Positions 34,238 through 43,273 of a DNA stretch of 64,000 nucleotides are shown here, piece by piece (the first letter of the stretch is position 1; every line of letters starts with the position of its first letter). The translations under genes and the position numbers were made by a program. Under the pieces are notes generated by a model that was not told the origin of the DNA, ran no database searches, and saw only the letters and a program-made list of their open reading frames with translations. The stretch is from Mycobacterium simiae (GTDB taxonomy: Bacteria; Actinomycetota; Actinomycetes; Mycobacteriales; Mycobacteriaceae), in NCBI RefSeq assembly GCF_010727605.1, contig NZ_AP022568.1:2170001-2234000 (forward strand), in the 5' to 3' direction.

Positions 34238-35254
34238 TCAGAAGTGCAGGGCGCGCAGCCGCCAGTCGAGCACCTGCCGGTCGGGCTCACCGGCAGTGTC
34301 ACTGACCGCATAGACCTGCGACCGCAGTCCCAGCACCCCACCTTGCGCGGTGGCCTCGGCCGATTCGATCTGCAGCAGGCTGTACAGGGTGTCGCCCTCA
34401 TACACCGGCCCGGTGTGGTCGCAGGACTCCCAACCCAACACCGTCGCCAGATTCGGCAGCAGCCTGTTGGCCTGAGCGAGCGCCAACCCGATGGTGTGCC
34501 CACCGTATACCAGGCGGCGGCCACCGCTCCGCCAATCGTGGTGTGCAGCAGCAATATTCAAGGTCAGCCTGGCTAATTCGGGCGCGTTGCTGACGACGTC
34601 GCCGGTGCTGTGCAGCACCCTGCCGGCCATGCCGACATCGAAATGCGGTGCGGGAACTCGCTTTCGGAATGCCTCACCGTCCCACTGCGCAACCGGATCG
34701 GAGGCCGGCGGCGCGGCATCGGCGCCGATCCCCGACAGGTCGTCAGCGGGCGCGTCGTCGGGAATCCAGCCGGGACTCGCGGGCAGCATGGCGCAGCGGT
34801 GGAAATCGAGCACCAATCGGTCGGCCTGGTCGATCGTGGTCATCCGCAGCGCGGCCAAACCCGTCGGCGCGCGGCCAGCCTTCACCGAATTAGCGCGCAA
34901 CCCAACAACTTCGGTACGGGTGTAGAGCGAGTCACCGATCAGCGGAAAGCGGTGAAACGTCAGCCCGCGGTAGAACAGGTTGGCCTTGACCCGCTGGGTG
35001 ACCAGCGTGCTCTGCCCGACGGCGACGTCGCAAACCAGACCCGGATGCGCCAGCGGCGCCGGCGCGGCGAGCACCGCGGCAGCCAGGTCGGCATCCAGAG
35101 CCAGCCGTAGCCGGTCGCCCACGATCGCCTGGTGTGCGGCGGCCAACCCCGCGGACAGGGTCGCCACAGGCGCCCAGTCGAAGACTTGGCCCGGCGAAAG
35201 GTCGTCAAAGTACGGACCGCCCTCACGAATCCCCGCATACCCGTTACCTGTCAC
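34238..35254 (-). CDS. MaoC-like double hot-dog protein (Rv0216 type)
   Basis: 338 residues, one more than I recall for Rv0216, whose structure shows two fused hot-dog folds like R-specific enoyl-CoA hydratases. The N-terminal half starts YFDDLSPGQVFDW; the C-terminal half has GRRLVYGGHTIGLALAQANRLLPNLATVLGW followed by the DHTGPVYEGDTLYS strand. Catalytic hydratase activity has not been shown for the Mtb protein. It is the first gene of a leftward run with the CoA-transferase and amidohydrolase. Its 5' region holds a 56-bp tandem repeat shared with the fadE3 control region. Confidence 0.92.
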   Translation of the reverse strand: MTGNGYAGIREGGPYFDDLSPGQVFDWAPVATLSAGLAAAHQAIVGDRLRLALDADLAAAVLAAPAPLAHPGLVCDVAVGQSTLVTQRVKANLFYRGLTFHRFPLIGDSLYTRTEVVGLRANSVKAGRAPTGLAALRMTTIDQADRLVLDFHRCAMLPASPGWIPDDAPADDLSGIGADAAPPASDPVAQWDGEAFRKRVPAPHFDVGMAGRVLHSTGDVVSNAPELARLTLNIAAAHHDWRSGGRRLVYGGHTIGLALAQANRLLPNLATVLGWESCDHTGPVYEGDTLYSLLQIESAEATAQGGVLGLRSQVYAVSDTAGEPDRQVLDWRLRALHF

Positions 35255-35552
35255 AACGCCTCATGCTGGCAGGCTGTCTGATCGAGGGTCAACTTCGTGG
35301 GGATCGCGAGCGCGGCGAAGCCGGGCGAAGCGGGTCGCCACCAGCCAACCTCGTGGGGATCGCGAGCGCGGCGAAGCCGGGCGAAGCGGGTCGCCACCAG
35401 CCAACCTCGTGGGGATCGCGAGCGCGGCGAAGCCGGGCGAAGCGGGTCGCCACCAGCCAACCGTGGGGATCGCGAGCGCGGCGAAGCCGGGCGAAGCGGG
35501 TCGAAGCGGGTCGAAGCGCGGCGCCAGCGTCAACGCAGGAGGGTGATCGAAG
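35255..35552. promoter_or_regulatory. Divergent control region of the MaoC-type gene and fadE3
   Basis: This 298-bp gap contains the promoters of two divergent genes and is mostly filled by a minisatellite (35296-35517). Leftward, a TTGACC box just outside the first repeat copy could be a -35 element. Rightward, AGGAGGG precedes the fadE3 GTG. No protein is encoded. Confidence 0.5.
35296..35517 (+). repeat. VNTR-like minisatellite, four copies of a 56-bp unit
   Basis: Copies begin (CGTGGGGATCGCGAGC) at 35296, 35352, 35408 and 35462; the first two periods are exactly 56 bp and the third is 54 bp through loss of two bases. Copies 1-3 are near identical. The last copy lacks the CCACCAGCCAACC end and instead ends in three GAAGCG(GGTC)-type short repeats. 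It resembles the mycobacterial interspersed repetitive units used for strain typing. Frames across it are open in several phases because the unit lacks stops, which is a repeat artefact. Confidence 0.93.
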
Positions 35553-36698
35553 GTGAACGACGAAGAAGACATGCTGGTCGCCACGGTGCGGGCGTTCATC
35601 GACCGCGAGGTCAAACCGACGGTCCGCGAGGTCGAGCACGCCAACACCTATCCCGAGGCGTGGATTGAACAGATGAAGCGGATCGGCATCTACGGCCTGG
35701 CCATCCCGGAGGAATACGGCGGCTCCCCGGTGTCAATGCCGGGGTACGTACGCGTCACCCAGGAGCTGGCCCGCGGCTGGATGAGCCTGGCCGGCGCCAT
35801 GGGTGGGCACACCGTGGTCGCCAAGTTGCTCACGCTGTTTGGCACCGAGCAGCAAAAGCGTGCCTACCTGCCACGGATGGCCACCGGGGAAGTGCGCGCC
35901 ACGATGGCGCTGACCGAGCCGGGCGGCGGGTCCGACCTACAGAACATGTCGACCACCGCGCTGCCCGACGGCTCCGGCGCACTGGTGATCAACGGCGCCA
36001 AGACCTGGATCAGCAATGCGCGTCACGCCGGACTGATTGCGCTGCTGTGCAAGACCGACCCGAACGCCATGCCGCGGCACAAGGGAATCTCGGTCGTGCT
36101 CGTCGAACAGGGCCCGGGACTGACGATCTCGCGGGATCTGCCCAAGCTGGGTTACAAGGGCGTCGAATCCTGCGAACTGTCGTTCGACAACTATGTCGCA
36201 CCCACCTCGGCCGTCCTGGGCGACCGGATGGGCAGCGGTTTTTCACAAATGATGAAGGGCCTCGAGACGGGCCGCATCCAAGTGGCCGCGCGGGCCCTGG
36301 GCGTAGCGACCGCCGCCCTGGAGGACGCGTTGGCCTATGCGCAGCAACGGGAAAGCTTCGGCCAGCCGATCTGGAAGCACCAGGCCGTCGGCAACTACCT
36401 CGCTGACATGGCCACCAAACTCACCGCTGCCCGCCAGCTCACCCGTTATGCCGCCGAACGCTACGACAGCGGCGAACGTTGTGACATGGAGGCCGGCATG
36501 GCCAAACTGTTCGCCTCCGAAGTCGCAATGGAAATCGCCCTGAACGCGGTGCGCATCCACGGCGGATACGGATACTCCACCGAATACGACGTCGAGCGCT
36601 ACTTCCGCGACGCCCCGCTGATGATCGTCGGCGAAGGCACGAATGAGATCCAGCGCAATGTGATTGCCGGGCAGTTGGTTGCCCGTGGCGGCATCTGA
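35553..36698 (+). CDS. fadE3: Acyl-CoA dehydrogenase FadE3
   Basis: 381 residues, the regular acyl-CoA dehydrogenase length; counterpart of Rv0215c. MALTEPGGGSDLQNM is the FAD-contacting loop, WISNARHAGLIAL the middle domain, AYAQQRESFGQPIWKHQAV the helix with R-x-x-F-G, and RIHGGYGYSTEYDVERYFRD the C-terminal family signature. The catalytic base is probably the Glu in MIVGEGTNEI. It oxidises an acyl-CoA to an enoyl-CoA. GTG 35553 has AGGAGGG about 10 nt before it. The minisatellite ends about 35 bp upstream, so repeat number could alter its leader or promoter. Confidence 0.93.
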   Translation: MNDEEDMLVATVRAFIDREVKPTVREVEHANTYPEAWIEQMKRIGIYGLAIPEEYGGSPVSMPGYVRVTQELARGWMSLAGAMGGHTVVAKLLTLFGTEQQKRAYLPRMATGEVRATMALTEPGGGSDLQNMSTTALPDGSGALVINGAKTWISNARHAGLIALLCKTDPNAMPRHKGISVVLVEQGPGLTISRDLPKLGYKGVESCELSFDNYVAPTSAVLGDRMGSGFSQMMKGLETGRIQVAARALGVATAALEDALAYAQQRESFGQPIWKHQAVGNYLADMATKLTAARQLTRYAAERYDSGERCDMEAGMAKLFASEVAMEIALNAVRIHGGYGYSTEYDVERYFRDAPLMIVGEGTNEIQRNVIAGQLVARGGI

Positions 36699-36820
36699 GC
36701 AAACGACGTTTCGGCACTCGACCACCTCCGGGTGCGCTATATTTGCCTGACTTGCGCACCAGCTGAGCGGCGCGGGAGTGACCTGTTCGGACCGCAGGAA
36801 CCGCCAGGAAGGTAGCTGCC

Positions 36821-37288
36821 ATGAGTTATCCCCCAGGGCCGTACGAAGGTTCACCGGAGTGGCAGGGCCAACCACCACCACCGGACTGGCAAGGCCAACC
36901 GCAGCAACCGGAATGGCCGGGGCAGCCGCAGGCCGCCTGGCCCCAACCGCCGCAGCCGGGCCCGTGGCCGGGACAGCAGCCGACGGGCTGGCCGGGCCAG
37001 CAGGAGCCGGATAATTATCTCGTCTGGGCGATTCTGTGCACGGTGCTGTGCTGCCTTCCGTTCGGCATTGTCTCGCTTGTCTACTCGAACAAGGTGTCCG
37101 GATTATGGGCACAAGGCCGGGTGGCCGAAGCGCAGGACGCGTCGAACAACGCCAAGAAGTGGGCGATCATCGGAGCGATCGCCGGCGCCGTGGCATACGC
37201 GATCATCGCAATCTTGTACATCGTGATCGCCGTGGTGGCGGTGTCAAGCATTCCGTCGACCACCCCCACCACGTTCGGGGGTTACTGA
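36821..37288 (+). CDS. CD225/dispanin-like membrane protein with Pro/Gln-rich N-terminus
   Basis: 155 residues. The first 65 are low-complexity, with PEWQGQPPPPDW-type repeats of about eight residues rich in P, Q, W and G. Then come two membrane segments (NYLVWAILCTVLCCLPFGIVSLVYS and WAIIGAIAGAVAYAIIAILYIVIAVVAV) joined by the loop KVSGLWAQGRVAEAQDASNNAKKW. This is the CD225 domain, shared with eukaryotic IFITM proteins; its bacterial function is unknown. The cytoplasmic loop Cys pair (CTVLCC) lies at the first helix. It ends overlapping the convergent crotonase gene by 7 nt. Confidence 0.85.
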   Translation: MSYPPGPYEGSPEWQGQPPPPDWQGQPQQPEWPGQPQAAWPQPPQPGPWPGQQPTGWPGQQEPDNYLVWAILCTVLCCLPFGIVSLVYSNKVSGLWAQGRVAEAQDASNNAKKWAIIGAIAGAVAYAIIAILYIVIAVVAVSSIPSTTPTTFGGY

Positions 37289-38250
37289 GCGATCCGTTGC
37301 GTGCCAACGCCAATCGCGTCCACCAAGCCCCAGTCCAGCGCGGTATTGGCACCGATGGTGCGGCCGGACAGCACCAGATAGGCGGTACGCCAGCGACCGA
37401 TCCGGCGTGTGACGCTGACGGTACCGCCCGCGCCCGGGATCAACCCCAAGCTCAATTCGGGCAATCCGAACACTGAATCTTCCCGCGCCTCAATCCATCC
37501 GCAGAACGCGGCCATCTCGAGCCCGCTGCCCAGCACGCGGCCGTGGACTTCGGCTCGACACGACCGGCCGAGCCGGGCGGTGAGCGCATCGAGCACCAGG
37601 GCAGGACTGTGCCGGGTGCGGGCCAAGTGCGCGCTCGCCGGGTCGGCGAAGCTGCCGAATTCGGCGAGATCGCCGCCGCTGCAGAACGATGGGCCGTTGC
37701 CACTCAATACAATTGCGGTCACCGACGGGTCCAGCTGCGCGACGGTCAACGCCTCGAGCAGCGCGGCCCGCGCATCGGTAGAAAAGGCGTTGTGCCGGTG
37801 CGGCCGGTTGAACCGAATCCGTAGGGTGTCGCCGTCGCGCTCCGCGAGCACGGGGTCCGCGATCTCGGGCATCGCGGCCTGGCCGCGTTCGGCGAGCCAA
37901 CGCGCGAACTCCGGCCCGGCCTGCAAGGTCGAGTAGGCAAGCGATTCGGTCACCACCCCGGCCAGTGTCGCGGCGTCGGATGGCACGGCGCGCAGCACGT
38001 CGTCACAGACGCTGCTGGCGTGCGGCCATCGTTCGCATCGAGTGCGCAGCTCGCTCAGCGCGGCGGGCACCGACTCGACGGTGACTACTCGGCGGTCGGC
38101 GCAGTCGTCCTCGCTCAGCGTGAAAGTTACTGCATCCAACCATGGTTGGTTTCGAGCGAGTTCACCGGCAGAGCCCACGCCGACGACCACGCCCGGCAAC
38201 AAGGCGGAGCCGGCCTCCGGCGCGTTCGACAGGTCGACCACCCGCAGCAT
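37282..38250 (-). CDS. Enoyl-CoA hydratase/isomerase family protein with N-terminal extension
   Basis: 322 residues, about 60-120 more than a standard crotonase. The crotonase core starts near residue 130: IRFNRPHRHNAFSTDAR, then SGNGPSFCSGGDLAEFG (first oxyanion loop) and AEVHGRVLGSGLEMAAFCGWIEA, then LPELSLGLIPGAGGT with a Glu at the catalytic site. The first 125 residues (LTLSEDDCADRRVV) look like a degenerate extra crotonase-type domain. It ends 1 kb after fadD4 starts and begins 3 bp beyond the fadD4 stop, so it is co-transcribed with it. Confidence 0.85.
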   Translation of the reverse strand: MLRVVDLSNAPEAGSALLPGVVVGVGSAGELARNQPWLDAVTFTLSEDDCADRRVVTVESVPAALSELRTRCERWPHASSVCDDVLRAVPSDAATLAGVVTESLAYSTLQAGPEFARWLAERGQAAMPEIADPVLAERDGDTLRIRFNRPHRHNAFSTDARAALLEALTVAQLDPSVTAIVLSGNGPSFCSGGDLAEFGSFADPASAHLARTRHSPALVLDALTARLGRSCRAEVHGRVLGSGLEMAAFCGWIEAREDSVFGLPELSLGLIPGAGGTVSVTRRIGRWRTAYLVLSGRTIGANTALDWGLVDAIGVGTQRIAQ

Positions 38251-38253
38251 CGG

Positions 38254-39783
38254 TCACACCGAATACTTCTCGATCAGGGCGTTCTTGTAGAGCTTGCCGG
38301 TGTCGGTGCGGGGTAGCTGCGGTTCAAAAGCGATCGAGCGCGGACATTTGAAGTGCGCCAGCCGCTCTCGCAGCCAGGCCATCAGCTCGTTACCGAACTC
38401 TTCGGTGGCGCCAGCGGGGTCCACCGTCTGAACGACCGCCACCACCCGCTGCCCCATCTCGTCATCGGGCACGCCGAACACCGCGGCGTCCAACACTTTT
38501 GGATGCGTCACCAAAAGATTCTCGGCTTCCTGCGGGTAAATGTTGACACCACCGGAGATGATCATGTGGTGGCGGCGGTCGGTGAGGTAGAGGTATCCCT
38601 CCTCGTCGAGGTATCCGATGTCGCCGACCGTGGCCCATCCCTGTTTGGACCGCGACGACGCGGTTTTCGTTGGATCGTTGAGGTATTCGAACGACTGTCC
38701 GCCTTCGAAGTAGATCTCCCCAGCCTGACCGGGTGCCAGCTCGTCGCCGTTCTCGTCGAGAATGTGCACGGCGCCGGCCATCGGTTTACCCACCGACCCG
38801 GGATGGGCCAGCCAATCCTCGGCGGTGATCAACGTCGAACCGTGCGCTTCGGAGGAGGCGTAATACTCGTCGATGATCGGCCCCCACCAATCCATCATCT
38901 GTTTTTTGATCTCGACCGGACACGGGGCCGCAGCGTGCATCACCCGTTTGAGGCTGGACAGATCGTACGAATCACGCACTTTTTGAGGGAGTTTCAGCAT
39001 CCGGACGAACATCGCCGGAACGAACTGGCCGTGGGTGACCCGGTGCCGCTGGATCGCGTCCAAGGTGCCTTCGGCATCGAACTTCTCCATGACGACCGTG
39101 GTGATGCCGCCGGCCTGGATCGTCATCGACCACACTGACGGCGCGGTGTGATACAGCGGTGCCGGGCTCAGATATACCGCGTCGGGGTCTAACCAGAAAC
39201 TGACCAGGGCGGACATCATGCCCGGCGCGTCTTCCGGTGGCACGTGCGGCAGTTGACGTTTGATGCCCTTGGGCCGGCCGGTGGTGCCCGACGAATACTG
39301 CAACAGGTCACCCTCGATTTCGTCGTCGATCGGGGTATCTGGTTGATTCGCAACGCATTCCGGGTAGCGCTCCCAGCCCGGCAGGTCGCCTTCCGAAACA
39401 GGACCAGCGATCAGCAGCAGCCCGGGCAGACCGTTGGGCAAGTGCTCGGCCAGGCCGGCGAGAGCGTCGCGCAGCGCCGCCGAGCCGACGATCGCCTTGG
39501 CGTTGCTGTTGTCGATGATGTAGGCCGCCTCGGCCGCGGTGAGGTGGGTGTTGATCGGCACGTAGTACAGGCCGCTGCGCCGCGCCGCCCACATCACGGC
39601 GTGGATGTGCTCGTTGTTCTCCATCAGGATCGCGACGCTGTCGCCTTCACGCAGGCCGGCTTGCCGAAACCGGTGCGCCAGCCGATTAGCCCGCGCCTCG
39701 AGGTCGTCGAAGGTGACGACCGTCCCGGACGGATAGAGGATGACCGCCGGTTTGTCGGCGCCGAGGTAGGGGCGGATCTGCAT
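38254..39783 (-). CDS. fadD4: Acyl-CoA synthetase FadD4
   Basis: 509 residues of the ANL superfamily, close to the remembered Rv0214 but without its N-terminal extra residues. The adenylation motif is LQYSSGTTGRPKGIKRQ, the A5 region YYASSEAHG, the hinge VGDIGYLDEEGYLYLTDRRHHMIISGGVNIYP and the C-terminal catalytic Lys is in PRTDTGKLYKNA. It activates a fatty acid to its CoA ester. It heads an operon with the crotonase gene 3 bp downstream. Upstream on the same strand lies a hydrolase gene 56 bp away. Confidence 0.92.
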   Translation of the reverse strand: MQIRPYLGADKPAVILYPSGTVVTFDDLEARANRLAHRFRQAGLREGDSVAILMENNEHIHAVMWAARRSGLYYVPINTHLTAAEAAYIIDNSNAKAIVGSAALRDALAGLAEHLPNGLPGLLLIAGPVSEGDLPGWERYPECVANQPDTPIDDEIEGDLLQYSSGTTGRPKGIKRQLPHVPPEDAPGMMSALVSFWLDPDAVYLSPAPLYHTAPSVWSMTIQAGGITTVVMEKFDAEGTLDAIQRHRVTHGQFVPAMFVRMLKLPQKVRDSYDLSSLKRVMHAAAPCPVEIKKQMMDWWGPIIDEYYASSEAHGSTLITAEDWLAHPGSVGKPMAGAVHILDENGDELAPGQAGEIYFEGGQSFEYLNDPTKTASSRSKQGWATVGDIGYLDEEGYLYLTDRRHHMIISGGVNIYPQEAENLLVTHPKVLDAAVFGVPDDEMGQRVVAVVQTVDPAGATEEFGNELMAWLRERLAHFKCPRSIAFEPQLPRTDTGKLYKNALIEKYSV

Positions 39784-39839
39784 GCGAAGACTGTACCGCC
39801 GCCGAATTTGACGGGTGTCAACTGGCCGGTCGAGAGGGC

Positions 39840-40919
39840 TCAGCGCAGAAATTCCAGCACGGCCGCAAGGAACGCCTCCGGTGATTCCAGATGCGGCACG
39901 TGCCCGGTGTCGGGCACCCCCACGAAACGGGCGGCGGACATCCTGGCAGCGAATCCCTGGGCCAGCGCGGCGATATTCCCTTTGGTCGCTCGGTCGTTGG
40001 GCGCGGTGTACTTCGCGCCCACATAGGTCCGGTCGGATAAGCCGCAGACGAACAGGGTGCGGGTGGGTAACGACGCGACGAATTCGACGGCAGGCTGGTT
40101 GAGCAGCATGTCGGTGGCCGCCGCCGAGCTCTGCACCCAGCGCTCGAATTCGGGCGAACGTCCGATGGCCGTCCGCACCGCCACGAACGGGTCGATGAGT
40201 TGCGGATCCTTGTGTACGAAGTAATGCGCGATGTACTGCCTGATCTCATCGACGGTTGAAGACCGTTCGTCGTTGGCCCAAACGTCATGGCCCACCTGAC
40301 GGGTCAGGCCGTGTCGGTAGTCCTCGAGTCCCATCGGGTTCTCCAGCACTAGCGCGGCCACCCGCTCGGGCAACGCCCGGGCCATCTGCATGGCCACCAG
40401 TCCGCCCGTCGAATGACCAACGACAACAACAGAATTCAGCTTGAGCGCATCCAGCAGCGAACGCAGATGTGCCACCAGCGATTCCGCGGTCAACGTCGAG
40501 GGCTTGGTGGACTTACCCCAGCCGACCAGGTCGGGAGCGATGGTCCGGTAACCCTGGTGGCGCAGCGCCGCGATGACGCCCTTCCAGTACGCACCGAAGA
40601 AGTTCTTCCCGTGCAGCAACAGCACGGTGCCCCGTGACTGCCCGTTCTCCGGCGCAATATCCATGTACGCCAACCGCGCCCGCTGTTCCCACTCCGGAGC
40701 CTGGCGATCGATCCATGCCGCCTGCGCGACGTGGGTGACGTCGAGATATTGCACCGGGTGCGGATAGGGATAACCCTCCAAGCCGATACCGAGAGTGTCA
40801 CCCGAAGGCCAGGCAATCGCCGGTTCGGGCTCGCGTGAACCCGCCGCTGTGCTGTGACAGCTAGATGCAAGCAACCCTGCCGCGGCTACGCCCAGTGCAC
40901 GACGCCGATCAACGATCAC
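39840..40919 (-). CDS. Exported alpha/beta hydrolase, probable Tat lipoprotein
   Basis: 359 residues. The N-terminus DRRRALGVAAAGLLASSC combines a twin-arginine-like RRR with a hydrophobic stretch and a Cys at residue 21, consistent with a Tat-exported lipoprotein; the residue at -3 is Ala, so lipidation is not certain. The hydrolase core has LLLHGKNFFG, the nucleophile elbow VGHSTGGLVA, an acid in LFVCGLSDRTYV and the His in PDTGHVPH. The substrate is unknown. It sits between fadD4 and a small lipoprotein gene, replacing genes found next to pckA in H37Rv. Confidence 0.85.
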   Translation of the reverse strand: MIVDRRRALGVAAAGLLASSCHSTAAGSREPEPAIAWPSGDTLGIGLEGYPYPHPVQYLDVTHVAQAAWIDRQAPEWEQRARLAYMDIAPENGQSRGTVLLLHGKNFFGAYWKGVIAALRHQGYRTIAPDLVGWGKSTKPSTLTAESLVAHLRSLLDALKLNSVVVVGHSTGGLVAMQMARALPERVAALVLENPMGLEDYRHGLTRQVGHDVWANDERSSTVDEIRQYIAHYFVHKDPQLIDPFVAVRTAIGRSPEFERWVQSSAAATDMLLNQPAVEFVASLPTRTLFVCGLSDRTYVGAKYTAPNDRATKGNIAALAQGFAARMSAARFVGVPDTGHVPHLESPEAFLAAVLEFLR

Positions 40920-40986
40920 GATTCGATGATCGGCACCGCCGCGCCGGCGTGCAACTAGCGCTGGTCGGCGCCCTCCGAAGGACGAA

Positions 40987-41286
40987 TCAGCCGTGCGGGG
41001 CCTCGGAAATCTTGCTATCCGGCTTGCCCACCGTCTGGCAGTAGGTCTGCGCCGACAGCCGCGTCGCGGAGATTTCGATGTTGCTCGGGTCGGCGCCGCT
41101 CTTGTCCTTCAGCATTTTGCTGACTTCGTCGTTTTGCTTCTTCTCGTCCTGGGTGGTGAAGTCTTTGCACTTGGTGTCGCCGCCGGTGTTGATCACTTTC
41201 GACGGAGAGCAGCCCGTGAACAGGAGGCCCGCTGCCGCAGCCGTTATCGCCAGCGCAGCGGATGTCTTGGACTTCACAGACTTCAT
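40987..41286 (-). CDS. Small lipoprotein with HdeA-like features
   Basis: 99 residues. A signal peptide ends in the lipobox LFTGC (Cys about residue 26). The mature part, GDTKCKDFTTQDEKKQNDEV to TYCQTVGKPDSKISEAPHG, has two Cys that could form a disulfide and a helical, Lys-rich middle. Its size and two-Cys pattern resemble HdeA-type acid-stress chaperones sometimes named in mycobacteria; I hold that only tentatively. It has its own short leader and is transcribed toward the hydrolase gene 67 bp away. Confidence 0.8.
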   Translation of the reverse strand: MKSVKSKTSAALAITAAAAGLLFTGCSPSKVINTGGDTKCKDFTTQDEKKQNDEVSKMLKDKSGADPSNIEISATRLSAQTYCQTVGKPDSKISEAPHG

Positions 41287-41395
41287 CGTCGGCCTCCCAG
41301 CATCGGTGTGTTGCTATCTAATACACCGATGCATGCGGTTCCAAACACGGAGTCGGACTCCGACGCGGCATGTTTGCCAACGGCGTAGCACCGCC

Positions 41396-41435
41396 AAAAA
41401 ATCGGCGCCGGCGTGTGCTGCACGCCGGCGCCGAT
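41396..41435 (-). terminator. Intrinsic terminator of pckA
   Basis: ATCGGCGCCGGCGTG and its perfect complement form a 15-bp stem (41401-41415 / 41421-41435) with a TGCTG loop. On the minus strand it is followed by TTTTTGG at 41400-41394. It lies 11 bp after the pckA stop. Such canonical hairpin-plus-T terminators are rare in mycobacteria. Confidence 0.9.
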
Positions 41436-41446
41436 CGAATGTTTAC

Positions 41447-43273
41447 CTAGCTCGCTTCGGAGAGCCGCTGCTTGAGAGCCTCGAACTCGTCGCGGACGCC
41501 GGTCGGCAGCTTGTCGCCGACAAAGGCGAACCACTCCTCGATCAGCGGCAGTTCCTCCCGCCACTCGGCGGGGTTGACCGCCAACGCCTTGTTCACCACG
41601 TCGCCGTCGATGTCCAGGCCGTCCAAGTCCAGGTCCTCGGCGCTCGGCACGATTCCGATCGGGGTGTCCTGGCCGCCGGCCTTGTGCTCGATGCGGTCGA
41701 CGATCCACTTCAACACCCGGCTGTTCTCGCCGAAGCCGGGCCACAAGAAGCCGCCCTCCTCGTCGCGACGGAACCAGTTGACGAAGAACACCTTTGGCAG
41801 TTTGGACTCGTCAGAGTTCTTGCCCAGGTCGATCCAGTGCTGGAAGTAGTCACCGACGTGGTAGCCCAGGAACGGCAACATGGCCATCGGGTCGCGCCGC
41901 ACGGTGCCGACCTTGCCCTCGGCGGCCGCGGTCTGCTCGCTGCCCATGGTTGCGCCCATGAAGACACCGTGCTGCCAGTCGCGTGCCTGCGTCACCAGCG
42001 GCACAGTGGTCTTGCGGCGGGCACCGAACAAGATGCCCGAAATCGGCACGCCCTGCGGATCATCCCACTCGGGCGCCAGGATGGGGCACTGCGACATCGG
42101 GGTGCAGTAGCGCGAGTTGGGGTGCGCGGCCTTCTCCCCGCTGTCGGGCGTCCAATCGCGACCCTTCCAATCGATGAGGTGCTGTGGGTCGCCTTCCAGG
42201 CCTTCCCACCACACGTCGCCGTCGTCGGTCAGTGCCACGTTGGTGAAGACGGTGTTGCCCGCCTCCATGGTGCGCATCGCGTTCGGGTTGGACTTCCAGT
42301 TGGTGCCCGGCGCCACGCCGAAGAACCCGAACTCGGGGTTGACCGCGTAGAGCCGGCCGTCCTTGCCGAATCGCATCCAGGCGATGTCGTCACCGAGAGT
42401 CTCGGCGCGCCAACCCGGGACGGTCGGCTGCAGCATCGCGAGATTGGTCTTGCCGCATGCCGACGGGAACGCCGCGGCGAAGTAGTAGGCCTTGTTCTCC
42501 GGGGAGATCAGCTTGAGGATCAGCATGTGCTCGGCCAGCCAGCCCTCGTCATGGGCCATCGCCGAGGCGATCCGCAGCGAGTAACACTTCTTGCCCAGCA
42601 GCGCGTTGCCGCCGTAGCCCGAGCCGTAGCTCCAGATTTCGCGGGTCTCCGGGAAGTGGGTGATGTATTTGGTGTCGTTGCACGGCCAGGGGACGTCTTC
42701 CTGACCCTCGTCCAGCGGTGCGCCGACCGAGTGCAGCGCCTTGACGAAGAATCCGTCGTCACCCATCTTCTTCAGCGCCGCCGTGCCCATCCGGGTCATT
42801 ACCTTCATCGACAGGACGACGTACTCGGAGTCGGTGATCTCGACCCCCAACTTGGGGTCGGCGGCGCCTAACGGACCCATGCAGAAGGGCACCACCCACA
42901 TGGTGCGGCCGCGCATGCAGCCGCGGTACAGCTCGGTCATGGTGGCCCGCATCTCGGCAGGGTCCATCCAGTTGTTGGTCGGTCCCGCATCGATCTCACG
43001 CTCGGAGCAGATGAAGGTGCGGGACTCCACCCGCGCCACGTCCGACGGGTCCGACAGCGCCAGGTAAGAGTTGGGCCGCTTTTCCTGGTTCAGCTTCTTC
43101 AACGTGCCGGCCTCGACCAGGTGGGCGGCCAACCGGTTGAACTCCTCGTCGGAGCCGTCGGCGAACACAACCCGATCAGGCTGGGTCAGCTCGGCGACCT
43201 CCTGTACCCACGTCAGCAGCCCCCGATGATTGGTGGGTGCTGTGTCCAGACCGGGAATGGTCGCTGAGGTCAT
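41447..43273 (-). CDS. pckA: Phosphoenolpyruvate carboxykinase (GTP)
   Basis: 608 residues (606 in Mtb Rv0211). [12 protein letters not shown] is the kinase-1a P-loop with the hyper-reactive Cys of GTP-dependent enzymes. [17 protein letters not shown] and the [11 protein letters not shown] block are family signatures, and the two metal ligand regions (Lys and His in the active-site loops) are intact. It converts oxaloacetate and GTP to phosphoenolpyruvate, the key step for growth on fatty acids. The ATG has AGGAGAG upstream. It ends with a strong intrinsic terminator. Confidence 0.97.
   Translation of the reverse strand: MTSATIPGLDTAPTNHRGLLTWVQEVAELTQPDRVVFADGSDEEFNRLAAHLVEAGTLKKLNQEKRPNSYLALSDPSDVARVESRTFICSEREIDAGPTNNWMDPAEMRATMTELYRGCMRGRTMWVVPFCMGPLGAADPKLGVEITDSEYVVLSMKVMTRMGTAALKKMGDDGFFVKALHSVGAPLDEGQEDVPWPCNDTKYITHFPETREIWSYGSGYGGNALLGKKCYSLRIASAMAHDEGWLAEHMLILKLISPENKAYYFAAAFPSACGKTNLAMLQPTVPGWRAETLGDDIAWMRFGKDGRLYAVNPEFGFFGVAPGTNWKSNPNAMRTMEAGNTVFTNVALTDDGDVWWEGLEGDPQHLIDWKGRDWTPDSGEKAAHPNSRYCTPMSQCPILAPEWDDPQGVPISGILFGARRKTTVPLVTQARDWQHGVFMGATMGSEQTAAAEGKVGTVRRDPMAMLPFLGYHVGDYFQHWIDLGKNSDESKLPKVFFVNWFRRDEEGGFLWPGFGENSRVLKWIVDRIEHKAGGQDTPIGIVPSAEDLDLDGLDIDGDVVNKALAVNPAEWREELPLIEEWFAFVGDKLPTGVRDEFEALKQRLSEAS

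Noticed and set aside
35297..35668. Open frames reading through the minisatellite as a repetitive protein
   Set aside because: The unit has no stop in several phases, so all phases look open; no ribosome site, and the frames run into fadE3 out of phase.
41078..42871. 597-residue frame on the plus strand across pckA
   Set aside because: It is antisense to pckA, which has complete catalytic motifs. Its translation is His/Val/Arg-rich with no domain.
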